A DNA stretch of 64,000 bases from Candidatus Alistipes faecigallinarum (GTDB lineage: Bacteria; Bacteroidota; Bacteroidia; Bacteroidales; Rikenellaceae), in assembly GCA_019115605.1 (NCBI GenBank), contig DXDG01000019.1, forward strand, positions 62,001 through 126,000, read 5' to 3'. This document shows positions 28,793 through 39,523 of this stretch, piece by piece. Every line of letters begins with the position of its first letter. Within the stretch, counting starts at the first letter, position 1. Made by a program: the position numbers and the translations under genes. The notes beneath the pieces were generated by a model, which saw nothing but the letters and a program-made list of their open reading frames with translations, made no database searches and was not told where the DNA came from.

Positions 28793-29824
28793 ATGCGCTA
28801 TTCCGACAATCCGATTCTGACACCCCGCGACCTGCGGCCGAGCCGCGAAGGGATGAAAATCGAGTGCCTGCTCAATCCGGGCGCCTTCCGCTTTGACGGC
28901 CGCACGTGGCTGCTTGTCCGCGTGGCCGAGCGTCCCGAGCAGCACGACGGGGAGATCAGCTTCCCGATGCTCGACGCCGCGAACCGCATGACGATCATGC
29001 GCGTTCCGACCTCCTCGCCCGATCTGGACCTCTCGGACCCGCGGGTGATCACCTACCGGGGCGCCGATTACCTGACGACGATGTCGCACCTGCGGCTGGT
29101 GAGCAGCAGCGACGGCATCCACTTCCGCGAGGATCTGGCCTATGCGCCGCTCTTCGGCAGCGACGCCTACGAGGCCTACGGCGTGGAGGACTGCCGCGTA
29201 ACGCAGCTCGAAGGGGCCTACTGCCTGACCTATACGGCCGTCTCGGCCAACGGCGTGGCGGTGCGCATGCGCCGCACGACGGACTGGCACCGTTTCGAGG
29301 ATTACGGGCTGGTGCTGCCGCCCCACAACAAGGACTGCACGCTCTTCGATGCGAAGATCGGCGACCTATATTATATGCTGCACCGTCCGAGCAGCCCCGA
29401 GATCGGCGGCAACTACATCTGGATCGCCCAGAGTCCCGACCTGCGCCACTGGGGCAACCACCGCTGCGTGGCCCGCACGCGTCCGGGACGGTGGGACAGC
29501 GCCCGCATCGGCGCGGGGTGTGCGCCGATCCGCACCGACCGCGGCTGGCTGATGATCTACCACGGCGCCGACGAGGCGCACCGCTACTGCCTGGGTGCGA
29601 TGCTGCTCGATGCGGAGGACCCCTCGAAGGTGCTGGCGCGCAGCGACCGCCCGATCCTGGAGCCCGAGGCGCCCTACGAGCAGACGGGATTCTTCGGCAA
29701 CGTCGTCTTCTCGAACGGCCAGATCGTCGACGGCGACCGCATCGCGCTCTACTACGGCGCCTCGGACGAGGTGATCTGCCGCGCGGACTTCTCGGTGCGC
29801 GAGATCCTGCAAACCCTCGAATAA
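28793..29824 (+). CDS. GH130 family beta-mannoside phosphorylase-like protein
   Basis: NPGAFRFDGRTWLLVRVAER, YGVEDCRVTQLEGAYCLTYTA, GCAPIRTDRGWLMIYHGAD. Confidence 0.88.
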   Translation: MRYSDNPILTPRDLRPSREGMKIECLLNPGAFRFDGRTWLLVRVAERPEQHDGEISFPMLDAANRMTIMRVPTSSPDLDLSDPRVITYRGADYLTTMSHLRLVSSSDGIHFREDLAYAPLFGSDAYEAYGVEDCRVTQLEGAYCLTYTAVSANGVAVRMRRTTDWHRFEDYGLVLPPHNKDCTLFDAKIGDLYYMLHRPSSPEIGGNYIWIAQSPDLRHWGNHRCVARTRPGRWDSARIGAGCAPIRTDRGWLMIYHGADEAHRYCLGAMLLDAEDPSKVLARSDRPILEPEAPYEQTGFFGNVVFSNGQIVDGDRIALYYGASDEVICRADFSVREILQTLE

Positions 29825-29855
29825 CCCGAACCAAACGAAAAAACATAAAACCGAC

Positions 29856-31538
29856 TTGAAACCCATGAAGAACCTTTTGACACACTGTTTCTGTCCGCTG
29901 CTGTGCCTGGCAGCCCTCACCGGTTGCGCAAACCAGGGTGCCGCGGGCTGCGACAGCCGCTCGACGGCGCTCGACGTCGATCTGACGAACCGTCTCTACC
30001 CCAAGGTGCAGACCCCGACCGAATCGCTCGTGGTGGTGAACCTCGCGAAGGACGACATCGAGGGCCAGGTGGCCGCCATCGGCCTGCAGGGCATCATCAA
30101 CCGCGACAGCCGCGAGAAGGTCTATGTGATGAACAGCCGCTGCAAGGACAACCACGGCGGCTGGAAGATCGGCCCCACGGCGCAGGCGCAGATGGGGCAG
30201 TTCTGGCTCGACCGGGTCCTCACCGACATCCCGCAGCAGGTGCTGCCGCTCGATACCACGAAGCGCAATCCCGCCTTCCGGGCCCTTGTCGAGCGGTACC
30301 GCGACCGCATCAAGGGGGTGGTGATCTACGATCCCGAACTGGTCGAGGCGACGATCGAGGCGGCGACGACGATCGCCGCGCAGACCGACGCACTGATCCT
30401 CTCGCCGTCGCTCTACGAGGAGGTGAAATCCTGCGGATTCCCCGTTGTCGAGGATCTGCGGGGCCGTTTCCGCAGCAACATCGAGTGTCTGGACTGGCTC
30501 ATGGAGCACTACTTCGAGGGGGCCTGCCACGACGTGGCCTTCACCTGGTCGCACATGACCCTCGACTTTGCCGAGAGCTGGGGCGCCGCCAACAAGGACT
30601 ATGTGGTGGCCAACCGGCTGTTCACCTACTTCCTCGACATCCGGATTCCCGAGGAGTGCCACTACTACGAAAATATCGTGAAGCGCTATCCCGCCGGCAC
30701 GCAGATCATGGGCTGGACCGACGAGCTGAAGGCCGACAAGCTCTTTGCCGACTACGGTTATGTGATGATCCCCTTCATCTCGGTGGAGAACATGACCGTC
30801 ATGTCGTCGTTCCCCTCCGTGCAGGGCACGCCCATCGAGCCGCGCGCCTATGAGGCCGACCCGAACACGACCTATGTGGCGATGCTCGTGGCCGACGGCG
30901 ACAACCTGCTCCACACGATGATCTACGAACCCTACACGATCGAGGAGTCGGAGCACTTCGGCGAGATTCCCCTGACGTGGGTCATCAACCCGGGCATCGT
31001 CGATCTGGCGCCGCGCGTCTTCACCTGGTACGACCGCGTGCTCAAGGGAGCCGGGCAGGAGATGGCCGCCATGATGGGCGACGGATCGCCCAATACGGAC
31101 CGTTACAGCGGCTTCTCGTTCTACTGCGCCCTGACGCGCCACTACCTCGACCGGGCGGGCATCCTCACGATGAAGCAGATGATCGACGGCGAGTCGGTCG
31201 CCTGGAACGTGCAGCCCTACTGCATCGAGGGCGGCTATGCCGGCACGGACTGGCGCGGCATCGAGCCGCACGAGTACCACATGGACCACGGGACGTTCCA
31301 CATCGGCACGACCAACTCGCGGCCCGAGTACCTCGACCGGGCGCTGGCCCGCACGCCCGAGGGCGAGCCCTACTTCCTCTCGGTGATGATCGGCACGGCC
31401 AGCGAGGATGCCCCGACCTACGCCCTGGAGGTGAAGCGCTACCTCGAATCGCGCAACGACGGCCGCCGCTACGTCTTCGTGCGCACGGCCGACCTGGCCG
31501 CGACCTATCGTGCCTGGAAGGGCCTTCCCGTGATGTAG
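29856..31538 (+). CDS. Secreted lipoprotein resembling GxGYxYP-family putative glycoside hydrolases
   Basis: Lipobox LTGC; EGQVAAIGLQGIINRDSREKVYVM; LTWVINPGIVDLAPRVFTWY; GDGSPNTDRYSGFSFYC. Family assignment is from memory. Confidence 0.55.
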   Translation: MKPMKNLLTHCFCPLLCLAALTGCANQGAAGCDSRSTALDVDLTNRLYPKVQTPTESLVVVNLAKDDIEGQVAAIGLQGIINRDSREKVYVMNSRCKDNHGGWKIGPTAQAQMGQFWLDRVLTDIPQQVLPLDTTKRNPAFRALVERYRDRIKGVVIYDPELVEATIEAATTIAAQTDALILSPSLYEEVKSCGFPVVEDLRGRFRSNIECLDWLMEHYFEGACHDVAFTWSHMTLDFAESWGAANKDYVVANRLFTYFLDIRIPEECHYYENIVKRYPAGTQIMGWTDELKADKLFADYGYVMIPFISVENMTVMSSFPSVQGTPIEPRAYEADPNTTYVAMLVADGDNLLHTMIYEPYTIEESEHFGEIPLTWVINPGIVDLAPRVFTWYDRVLKGAGQEMAAMMGDGSPNTDRYSGFSFYCALTRHYLDRAGILTMKQMIDGESVAWNVQPYCIEGGYAGTDWRGIEPHEYHMDHGTFHIGTTNSRPEYLDRALARTPEGEPYFLSVMIGTASEDAPTYALEVKRYLESRNDGRRYVFVRTADLAATYRAWKGLPVM

Positions 31539-31570
31539 CCCCGATCCCGGACCATACGAAAAAAGCTCTT

Positions 31571-31597
31571 CGGAACACACCCTCAGGGCGTGTTCCG
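31571..31597 (+). promoter_or_regulatory. Stem-loop upstream of susC-like gene
   Basis: CGGAACAC-A-CCC-TCA-GGG-C-GTGTTCCG. Confidence 0.45.
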
Positions 31598-31664
31598 CGG
31601 GGGCTGCTCACCGTCTGAAATTTCCGAAAAACAACCAACCAAACTTTAACAATCAAAAAACGCT

Positions 31665-34600
31665 ATGAAAAGGAGCTTGCTCAAAATGGCTTTTGCGGCA
31701 ATGATCGCGCTGCTCTGCGTCCCGTTCGCGGGGAGTCGCGCCGTTGCGCAGACCCGCAGCGTTGCGGGAACCGTCGTCGACGCGTCGGGTAATCCGGTTG
31801 TCGGCGCCGCCGTGGTCATCGAGGGAACCACGAAGGGAACCTCGACCGGTCTGGACGGTTCGTTCACGCTCGAAGGGGTGAAGGACGATACGCACCTGAC
31901 CGTGTCGTACATCGGTTACAAGACCCTCACAACCCCCTCGCTCGGTTCGCAGACCTCGTTGACGATCACCCTCGAGGAGGATACGCAGATGCTGGACGAC
32001 GTCGTGGTGATCGGCTACGGCGTGCAGCGCAAGAGCGACGTCACGGGGTCGATCACCTCGATCAAGGAGGATGCCCTGATCAACCGTTCGGTGGAGAACG
32101 TCCAGCAGGCCCTGCAGGGCAAGGCGGCTGGCGTATCGGTCTTCTCGGCTTCGGCAGCCCCGAACTCCTCGCCGTCGATCCGTATCCGCGGCTTCTCGTC
32201 GAACAGCGCCGGAGCCACCGACCCGCTCTACATCGTCGACGGTCTGAAGGTGAGCAACATCGGTTACCTGGATCCGTCGTCCGTAGAGTCGATGGAGATC
32301 CTCAAGGACGGCGCCTCGGCCGCCATCTACGGTGCCGAAGCCGGCAACGGCGTGGTGCTCATCACCACGAAGAAGGGCCGCAAGGGCGAGGCCCGCGCCT
32401 TCTACGACTTCACCTACGGCATCACCTCGCTGGCGCGCAAGGCCGACCTGATGAATGCCGAGCAGTATGTGGCCTATCAGTCGGCCGCCGGCAACAGCCA
32501 GCTCATGGAGCCCTGGGACGGTGTAACGGACACCGACTGGTTCGACGCCCTCTACGGTGACGGCGGATCGTTCCAGCGCCACACGGCGGGCTTCGAGTCG
32601 GCCAACGACAACGGCTCGGTCTACGCCTCGCTGTCGTACATGAACAACGACGGCATGTACTACGGCGACAAGGACTGGCTCAAGCGCATCACCTTCCAGC
32701 TCAACGGCGACTACAAGATCAAGGAGTGGCTCACCTTCACGACCAACAATACGGTCGAGAGCTCGCGGTGGCAGAGCCCCGGCGACGGCATCAACAAGGA
32801 TTTCAACAGTTCGCCCTATCTCTACGACCCGCTGCTCAAGCCCTTCTACGACAAGGACAACCTGCCGACCTACATGCAGGAGCTCATTGCCACGCAGGGC
32901 GATGACATGATGATGAAGAACGAGGAGGGCGACTACGCCGGCGTTCCCTTCACGGCCAAGGACAAGACGAGCCCCATGACGTGGTACTACAGCGGCGAGG
33001 GGCACCACAAGAGCTTCGCCCTGCGCGGCGCCTCTTCGGTAATCCTCTCGCCCTTCAAGGGCTTTACCTTCACCTCGCGCGTAGGCTACCGCCTCGAATC
33101 GTCGAACTACGACTACTACGGCGTGCCCTTCTACGAGGCCGTCTCGTCGCGCACGACGCCCTACATCGAGGGCCGCACCGACATGACGCGCTTCTACCAG
33201 TGGGAGAACTTCGCCAACTACAACCGCACCTTCGGCAAGCACGCCGTCGTGGCGATGATCGGTATGTCGTGGCAGTACAACTGGTACAACTTTACCTCGG
33301 CCAACGCCAACGGCCTGACCAATACGGCCGACAACTTCCACTACCTGAACTTCGCCGCGGCCGATGCCGTGAAGGGTGTCGGCGGCGAGGTCGGCGAGAC
33401 GGCCAGCCTGAGCTACTTCGGACGTGTGGGCTACACCTACGACGACCGTTACAGCGTGATGTTCAACTTCCGCGCCGACGCCTACGACCTCTCGAAGCTC
33501 TCGCGCGAGTCCCGCTGGGGCTACTTCCCCTCGGTTTCGGCCGGATGGACCGTCTCGAACGAGCCGTTCCTGCGCGAGGTGGATCCCCGGAGCCTCTCGT
33601 TCCTCAAGGTCCGCGCCTCGTACGGTGTGAACGGCAACGTCAACGTGCTGGGCGGCTACCGCTACCGTTCGTCGATGAACGTTACGGACTACTACCCGAT
33701 GGGCGGGCAGCTGCTCCCGACCATCACCCCTTCGGACGTGCTGGCCAACCCCTCGCTCGAGTGGGAGGAGTCCAAGCAGGTCGATGTGGGTGTCGATGCC
33801 CGCTTCCTGAACAACCGCCTCTCGTTCACGATGGACTACTTCAACAAGAACACTACGGGCCAGCTCGTGACGATGACCTCCCCGATCTCGACGGGAACGA
33901 CCTCGGTAACGCGTAACGTGGGTCTGGTGAACAACCACGGCTTCGAATTCGAACTCGGCTGGCAAGATCAGGTCGGCGAGTTCTCCTACAGCGTCAATGC
34001 CAACCTCTCGACGCTCAAGACGCGCGTCAAGGAGCTGGAGGGCGACCGCATCTGGAGCGGCGACATGGTGGTCTTCGACGTCGACAAGCCCGTATGGAGC
34101 TACTACGGCTGGAAATACCTGGGTGTGAATTCCGAGGACGGCAGCGCCATCTACTACGACAAGGACCGCAACGGCACGATCGACGACCAGGACAAGGTCT
34201 ACCTCGGCACGCCGATTCCCGACTTCACCTACGGCATCACGGTGAACCTCGCCTGGAAGGGCTTCGACTTCACGCTCTTCGGCAGCGGCTCGCACGGCAA
34301 CAAGCTGCTCTACTATGTGGGCACCACGCCGCAGGCCAACCGTCCCGCCGAGCTGTGGACCAAGTCGTGGGACGTTCTGGGCGCCGGTGCGAAGTATCCG
34401 CATCCCGACCCGAACGGCGACACGCACTTCTCGAAGTCGGACATGTACCTCAAGAGCGGTTCGTACTTCAAGATCAAGCAGCTGCAGCTGGGCTACACGC
34501 TGCCCGCGTCGCTGACGAAGAAGTTCGCCGTGTCGCGTCTGCGCGTCTATGTCTCGCTCGACAACTTCTTCTGCTTCTCGCCCTACTGGGGCATGGATCC

Positions 34601-34694
34601 CGAGGCGGTGAACGCCACCTCGGCCATGGGTGCCGACTACGGCAACTACCCGACGCCGAAGACGCTGACCTTCGGAGCCAACCTTTCGTTCTAA
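31665..34694 (+). CDS. SusC/RagA family TonB-linked outer-membrane protein
   Basis: VAGTVVDASGNPVVGAAVVIEGTTKGTSTGLDGSF, LDDVVVIGYGVQRKSDVTGS, YGAEAGNGVVLITTKKG. Confidence 0.95.
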   Translation: MKRSLLKMAFAAMIALLCVPFAGSRAVAQTRSVAGTVVDASGNPVVGAAVVIEGTTKGTSTGLDGSFTLEGVKDDTHLTVSYIGYKTLTTPSLGSQTSLTITLEEDTQMLDDVVVIGYGVQRKSDVTGSITSIKEDALINRSVENVQQALQGKAAGVSVFSASAAPNSSPSIRIRGFSSNSAGATDPLYIVDGLKVSNIGYLDPSSVESMEILKDGASAAIYGAEAGNGVVLITTKKGRKGEARAFYDFTYGITSLARKADLMNAEQYVAYQSAAGNSQLMEPWDGVTDTDWFDALYGDGGSFQRHTAGFESANDNGSVYASLSYMNNDGMYYGDKDWLKRITFQLNGDYKIKEWLTFTTNNTVESSRWQSPGDGINKDFNSSPYLYDPLLKPFYDKDNLPTYMQELIATQGDDMMMKNEEGDYAGVPFTAKDKTSPMTWYYSGEGHHKSFALRGASSVILSPFKGFTFTSRVGYRLESSNYDYYGVPFYEAVSSRTTPYIEGRTDMTRFYQWENFANYNRTFGKHAVVAMIGMSWQYNWYNFTSANANGLTNTADNFHYLNFAAADAVKGVGGEVGETASLSYFGRVGYTYDDRYSVMFNFRADAYDLSKLSRESRWGYFPSVSAGWTVSNEPFLREVDPRSLSFLKVRASYGVNGNVNVLGGYRYRSSMNVTDYYPMGGQLLPTITPSDVLANPSLEWEESKQVDVGVDARFLNNRLSFTMDYFNKNTTGQLVTMTSPISTGTTSVTRNVGLVNNHGFEFELGWQDQVGEFSYSVNANLSTLKTRVKELEGDRIWSGDMVVFDVDKPVWSYYGWKYLGVNSEDGSAIYYDKDRNGTIDDQDKVYLGTPIPDFTYGITVNLAWKGFDFTLFGSGSHGNKLLYYVGTTPQANRPAELWTKSWDVLGAGAKYPHPDPNGDTHFSKSDMYLKSGSYFKIKQLQLGYTLPASLTKKFAVSRLRVYVSLDNFFCFSPYWGMDPEAVNATSAMGADYGNYPTPKTLTFGANLSF

Positions 34695-34715
34695 TCCAAT
34701 AACCTTACGACAACG

Positions 34716-36530
34716 ATGAAAAAGCATATCATAGCATTTGCGGGACTGCTTGCCGGAGCGCTGATGTCGGTCTCCTGCTCGCAGGACCTGCTCGATTTCG
34801 AGCAGCACGGCGTCATGGAGGTCGACAAGACCTACGCCGAGGCCGACGATCAGACGGCCCAGCAGCTCATAGCCAACGTGTACGTGCGTGTGAAGTACCT
34901 GATGATGGGCGACTGGGGCGTACACTACATCGCCACGACGACGGCCAAGACGGCCGACTGCTGGCCGGGCGGTTCGGGCCCGAACGACGGCGTGGACTAC
35001 CTGCGCATGGCCATGATGGTCGATGACCAGGAGAACTCCGCCTACAAGGAGATGTATTCGCGTCTGTACCAGATCATCTACAAGTGCAACATGATCGTCG
35101 ACAAGCTCAACGACGGATCGGACGAGCGCCGGCGGGTGATCGGCGAGGCGAAGGCGTGGCGTGCCTGGGCCATGGCGCGTCTGACGCAGCTGTGGGGCTC
35201 GGCGCCGCTGGTGGACCATGTGCTCGACGGCATCAACTACTCGTTCTACCCCGGCAACTCGGATCCCGAGAAGAACTGGGAGTGGATCATGCGGCAGTTC
35301 GACGAGGCGGCCGAGGTGCTCCCCTCGAAGAGCGGTCTGGGCGGTCAGCGCGCCATCGGCGGCCGCTGGACGGCCGAGGCCTGCTATGCCTACAAGGCGC
35401 AGGGCTACATGTGGCGCGGCGACTACGCCAATGCCAAGACCGAGCTGGCGAAGGTCATCAACTCGGGCAAGTACGAACTGTGGACCGGCACGGCGACAAT
35501 GGGTCCCTCGAGCTACGGACAGAACATGCAGCTCAACAAGTCGAAGAACGCCGCCACGTGGAAGGACGGCAGCGACGACTACGAATACCTGACCCTCTAC
35601 CGGGCCGAGGCGGACTTCTGCGACGAGTTCCTGCTGGAGATAGACATCGACGGCGACGCCACGACGATCGAGAATACGGAGCCCTACTGGTTCCGCGCCT
35701 ACATGAACTGGCGCTACGACGAGATCAACAAACCGGGCAACCTCACGCCGCAGGACGGCTGGGGCTTCATCACCCCGACGCGTTCGTTCGCCATGGCCTT
35801 CGCGCGCCACGACGGCAACAGCATCCGCCGGCGCGCCAACATCGCCACCTACAGCGAGGTGTACCACGACTTCCCCTATGAGAACGTCGACGTGCGCGGC
35901 GTGATGTCGTCGATGCTCTACGGCAACGAGGGTTACTTCCGCATGAAGTACTACGACTTCCTCGACGATGCCGAGCCGACGCGCTACGCCTCGGGCAACA
36001 CGAAGGGCAACATGACCAACTTCCCGCTGATGCGTTACGCCGACGTGCTGCTCATGTACGCCGAGGCGTGCTGCCTCTCGGGCGAGGGCACGGCCAACAT
36101 CTCGGGCCTCGAGGCGCTGAACAAGGTGCGCCGGCGCGCCGGGCTGACCGACGCCCCCGCACTCGACATGGACAACGACGAGTTCGGCATCAAGGCCGAG
36201 CGCCGTTTCGAGCTGTGGCTCGACGACTGCGACCGCTACGTCGATCTGATCCGCTGGGGCGACTACAAGGATTTCATCACCACGACCGACGAGTCGCTTT
36301 CCGACGCGGGCCACGGCGTAGGTCCCCACTGGGCCGTCGACTGCGCCTGGCTCGTGGGTCTGAAGGATCCCTCGGTGCGTACGGACGATCCGACGGACCT
36401 GAGCAACTACGAGGTGCGCTACGACCCGCAGTCCACGCGCGGAACGTGGAGCGACCGCCTCTACCTGTGGCCGTTCCCCTATGCCGAGCTGACGCAGAAC
36501 CCCAACCTGGTGCAGAACGCGGGCTGGTAG
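34716..36530 (+). CDS. RagB/SusD family outer-membrane lipoprotein
   Basis: Lipobox VSCS, NKVRRRAGLTD, ERRFELWLDDCDRYVDLIRWGDYKDF. Confidence 0.93.
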   Translation: MKKHIIAFAGLLAGALMSVSCSQDLLDFEQHGVMEVDKTYAEADDQTAQQLIANVYVRVKYLMMGDWGVHYIATTTAKTADCWPGGSGPNDGVDYLRMAMMVDDQENSAYKEMYSRLYQIIYKCNMIVDKLNDGSDERRRVIGEAKAWRAWAMARLTQLWGSAPLVDHVLDGINYSFYPGNSDPEKNWEWIMRQFDEAAEVLPSKSGLGGQRAIGGRWTAEACYAYKAQGYMWRGDYANAKTELAKVINSGKYELWTGTATMGPSSYGQNMQLNKSKNAATWKDGSDDYEYLTLYRAEADFCDEFLLEIDIDGDATTIENTEPYWFRAYMNWRYDEINKPGNLTPQDGWGFITPTRSFAMAFARHDGNSIRRRANIATYSEVYHDFPYENVDVRGVMSSMLYGNEGYFRMKYYDFLDDAEPTRYASGNTKGNMTNFPLMRYADVLLMYAEACCLSGEGTANISGLEALNKVRRRAGLTDAPALDMDNDEFGIKAERRFELWLDDCDRYVDLIRWGDYKDFITTTDESLSDAGHGVGPHWAVDCAWLVGLKDPSVRTDDPTDLSNYEVRYDPQSTRGTWSDRLYLWPFPYAELTQNPNLVQNAGW

Positions 36531-36542
36531 CGGACGGGGCTT

Positions 36543-36624
36543 CGCGCGGAACCTCCGCGCGGGGCGCCGCAACGGTTTCCGGCGACGGCCGCGGGGTGTT
36601 CCGGCACTTCGTGCGGCCGTCGCC
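36543..36624 (+). terminator. Two consecutive hairpins after SusD
   Basis: CGCGCGGA-ACC-TCCGCGCG (36543-36561) and GGCGACGGCCGC...GCGGCCGTCGCC (36581-36624); no clear U-tract. Confidence 0.45.
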
Positions 36625-36693
36625 GTGCTTTCGATCCGGAGGCTCCTGACCGGGCCTTCGGGTGCAACATACAACCTGAAAAGATACGACGCA

Positions 36694-37413
36694 ATGAAAA
36701 AATGGATCACAAGCTGCGTGCTCGGCCTGCTGCTGGCCGGCGCCGCGCAGGCACAGAACTATTCGGACCTGCTGTACCGTGACTGGGCGGGTCTTCGGGC
36801 CTATGCCCAGGTGAACCGGACGCTCACCGAGCGCCCCGAGGTGGTCTTCATGGGCAACTCGATCACCGAGGGGTGGTTCAACCAGCACCCCGACTTTTTC
36901 CGGAGGAACAACTTCGCCGGCCGCGGCATCGGCGGCCAGACCTCCTCGGAGATGCTCGTGCGTTTCCGTCAGGATGTCATCAACCTGCACCCCGAGGTGG
37001 TGGCGATCCTCTCGGGGACGAACGACATTGCGATGAACAACGGCTACATCGCGCTGGAGAACACCTTCCAGAACATCGTCTCGATGTGCGAACTGGCGCG
37101 TTTCAACAACATCAAGGTGCTGCTCTGCTCGGTAACGCCCGCCACGGGCTTCGGATGGCGTCCGCAGGTCGATCCGCGGCCGCTCATTCCGCAGCTCAAC
37201 AAGATGCTGCGCGAGTATGCCGAGGCGACCGACGGTGTGGAGTGGGTCGACTACTTCTCGGCGATGGCCGGTGCCGACAACGGCATGCGCGAGGGGCTTT
37301 CGCCCGAGGGGTGCCACCCCAACGGCGAGGGGTACAAGATCATGGAGCGGGTGCTGGTGAAGGCGCTGAAGCGGCTCACCGGCTCCGACCGCGACTATTT
37401 CGTCTATGAATAG
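36694..37413 (+). CDS. SGNH/GDSL-type esterase
   Basis: VVFMGNSITEGWFNQHPDFFRRNNFAGRGIGGQTS, SGTNDIAMNN, EGCHPNGEGYKIM; ATG at 36694. Confidence 0.9.
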   Translation: MKKWITSCVLGLLLAGAAQAQNYSDLLYRDWAGLRAYAQVNRTLTERPEVVFMGNSITEGWFNQHPDFFRRNNFAGRGIGGQTSSEMLVRFRQDVINLHPEVVAILSGTNDIAMNNGYIALENTFQNIVSMCELARFNNIKVLLCSVTPATGFGWRPQVDPRPLIPQLNKMLREYAEATDGVEWVDYFSAMAGADNGMREGLSPEGCHPNGEGYKIMERVLVKALKRLTGSDRDYFVYE

Positions 37414-37445
37414 GCCCCGGAAGCGTTCCGGAGTGCCGTGCTGAT

Positions 37446-37453
37446 TATCTTTG
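37446..37453 (+). promoter_or_regulatory. -7 box TATCTTTG upstream of the sialate O-acetylesterase-like gene
   Basis: gattatctttgcaacc, ~20 nt upstream of the ATG. Confidence 0.55.
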
Positions 37454-37473
37454 CAACCACAAAACTGCTGACA

Positions 37474-39456
37474 ATGACACACGCAAAACGACTTCTTTTT
37501 CTGTTGCTGGCGGGGCTGCTGCCCCTCCGGCTGCTGGCCGACGTGAAGCTCCCGGCCATCTTTACCGACAACATGGTGCTGCAGCGCGAAAGCGAGGTGA
37601 AGCTCTGGGGCACGGCGGCGCCCGAGCGCACCGTGCGGATCACCACCTCGTGGGACGGTGCCCGCCATGAGGTGCCCGCGGATGCCGCGGGACACTGGAC
37701 TGTAACGGTCCGGACCCCCGAGGCGGGCGGCCCCCATACGATCACCTTCACCGACGGACGCCATCCCGTCACGTTGAGCAACGTACTCATCGGCGAGGTG
37801 TGGATCTGCTCCGGACAGTCGAACATGGAGATGCGCGTGGGCGACCGCGTAACGGGCATGGAGCAGGAGCTCGCCGAGGCCGAAGGCTACCCGGAGATCC
37901 GCCTGCTGCACATCGACAACACGACGAGCCCCGCGCCGCTCGCCGAGGCGAAGGTGCGCGACGGCGGCTGGCAGGTCTGCTCGGCGGATCACGTCCGCGA
38001 CTTCTCGGCCACGGGCTACTTCTTCGGCAAGGAGCTGCACCGCGAACTCGGGGTTCCCGTGGGTCTGATCGAGACCTGCTGGGGCGGCACGCTGGCCGAG
38101 GCCTGGACCTCGGGTGATGCGCTCTGGGACATCCCGGCCTTCCGCGATCGCGTGGCCAAGGCGCGGACGCTGCCCGCCACGCCCGAGGAGCGCACGCGGA
38201 TTTTCCACGAGGATCTCGACCGCTGGCGCGACGAGATGGCGGCCGTCGATCCGGGTTACCGTGACGGCAAACCCCTTTGGGCCGCGAGCACGTTCGACGA
38301 CACGGCCTGGGGCGAGATCCAGGCACCGGGCTTCGTGCAGCACCAGGGTCTCGGCAGCTTCACCGGAGGTTTCCTGTGGATGCGCCGCACGGTGGAGATT
38401 CCCGCCGCGTGGGCCGGCAAGGAGCTGACGCTGGAGCTGGCGGTCATCGACGACAACGACTTCACCTATTTCGACGGCGTCGAGGTCGGGCACACCGAGG
38501 GGTGCATGGCCTTCCGCCGCTACACCGTGCCGGCCTCGCTCGTCCGCGCGGGCCGCGTGACGATCGCCGTGCGTGTCATGGATACGGGCGGTCTGGGCGG
38601 CATCTTCGGCGATCCGAAGAGCATGTCGCTCCGCACGGCCGACGGCGATGTGCTGCCGCTGGCCGGGACGTGGAAATACCACCTCGGACTGGGGCTGGGC
38701 GAGGCGCCCGAGCTGCCGGTCAATACCGCCACGGAGCCCAATTTCCCGTCGTTCCTCTACAATGCGATGATCCATCCGCTGGTGGGCTACGGCATCCGGG
38801 GTGCGATCTGGTACCAGGGCGAGGCCAACGTGGCGCGTGCCGCGCAGTACCGCGACCTGCTGCCGCTGATGATCCGCGACTGGCGCAGCCGCTGGGGATA
38901 TGACTTCCCCTTCTACATTGTACAGCTGGCCAACTACATGAAGGTGCAGGAGGGTCCCGAGGAGTCGGAGTGGGCCGAGCTGCGCGAGGCCCAGACGGCG
39001 ACGCTGCGTCTCGAAAACACGGGCATGGCCGTCATCATCGACATCGGCGAGGCGGACGACATCCACCCGAAGAACAAGCCCGAGGTGGGCCGGCGCCTGG
39101 CGCTGCAGGCCCTCGCGAAGAGCTACGGCCGGCCGGTTCTCTGCTCGGGTCCCGTGTATGCGGGCTGCACGCTTGGCGACGGAGAGATCCGCATCCGCTT
39201 CTCGCACACCGACGGCGGGCTGAAGACCGTGGACGGCGGCGTTGTGAAGGGCTTCTGCATCGCCGGAGGCGACCATCGCTTCCACATGGCCGAGGCGCGC
39301 ATCGAGGGCGACGAGGTCATTGTCCGCTCGCCGGAGGTGGCCTATCCCGTGGCCGTGCGCTACGCCTGGGCGAACAACCCGGTCTGCAACCTGACAAACG
39401 GCACGGGACTTCCGGCCGGCCCGTTCCGCACGGACGACTGGACGGACGGCAAATAG
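37474..39456 (+). CDS. Sialate O-acetylesterase-like protein (SASA family)
   Basis: KLPAIFTDNMVLQRESEVKLWGTA, WICSGQSNMEMRV, IWYQGEANV, DIHPKNKPEVGRRLA. Confidence 0.9.
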   Translation: MTHAKRLLFLLLAGLLPLRLLADVKLPAIFTDNMVLQRESEVKLWGTAAPERTVRITTSWDGARHEVPADAAGHWTVTVRTPEAGGPHTITFTDGRHPVTLSNVLIGEVWICSGQSNMEMRVGDRVTGMEQELAEAEGYPEIRLLHIDNTTSPAPLAEAKVRDGGWQVCSADHVRDFSATGYFFGKELHRELGVPVGLIETCWGGTLAEAWTSGDALWDIPAFRDRVAKARTLPATPEERTRIFHEDLDRWRDEMAAVDPGYRDGKPLWAASTFDDTAWGEIQAPGFVQHQGLGSFTGGFLWMRRTVEIPAAWAGKELTLELAVIDDNDFTYFDGVEVGHTEGCMAFRRYTVPASLVRAGRVTIAVRVMDTGGLGGIFGDPKSMSLRTADGDVLPLAGTWKYHLGLGLGEAPELPVNTATEPNFPSFLYNAMIHPLVGYGIRGAIWYQGEANVARAAQYRDLLPLMIRDWRSRWGYDFPFYIVQLANYMKVQEGPEESEWAELREAQTATLRLENTGMAVIIDIGEADDIHPKNKPEVGRRLALQALAKSYGRPVLCSGPVYAGCTLGDGEIRIRFSHTDGGLKTVDGGVVKGFCIAGGDHRFHMAEARIEGDEVIVRSPEVAYPVAVRYAWANNPVCNLTNGTGLPAGPFRTDDWTDGK

Positions 39457-39523
39457 CGGCCCTGCGGTTTCGCAATTGGGCCGAAAACCGCTATCTTTGT
39501 CGGACAACCGGCATTGGAAGAAG

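Noticed and set aside
31653-36710. 1685-aa minus-strand ORF
   Set aside because: Antisense to SusC and SusD; the long open frame results from rare TTA/CTA/TCA codons in the sense genes.
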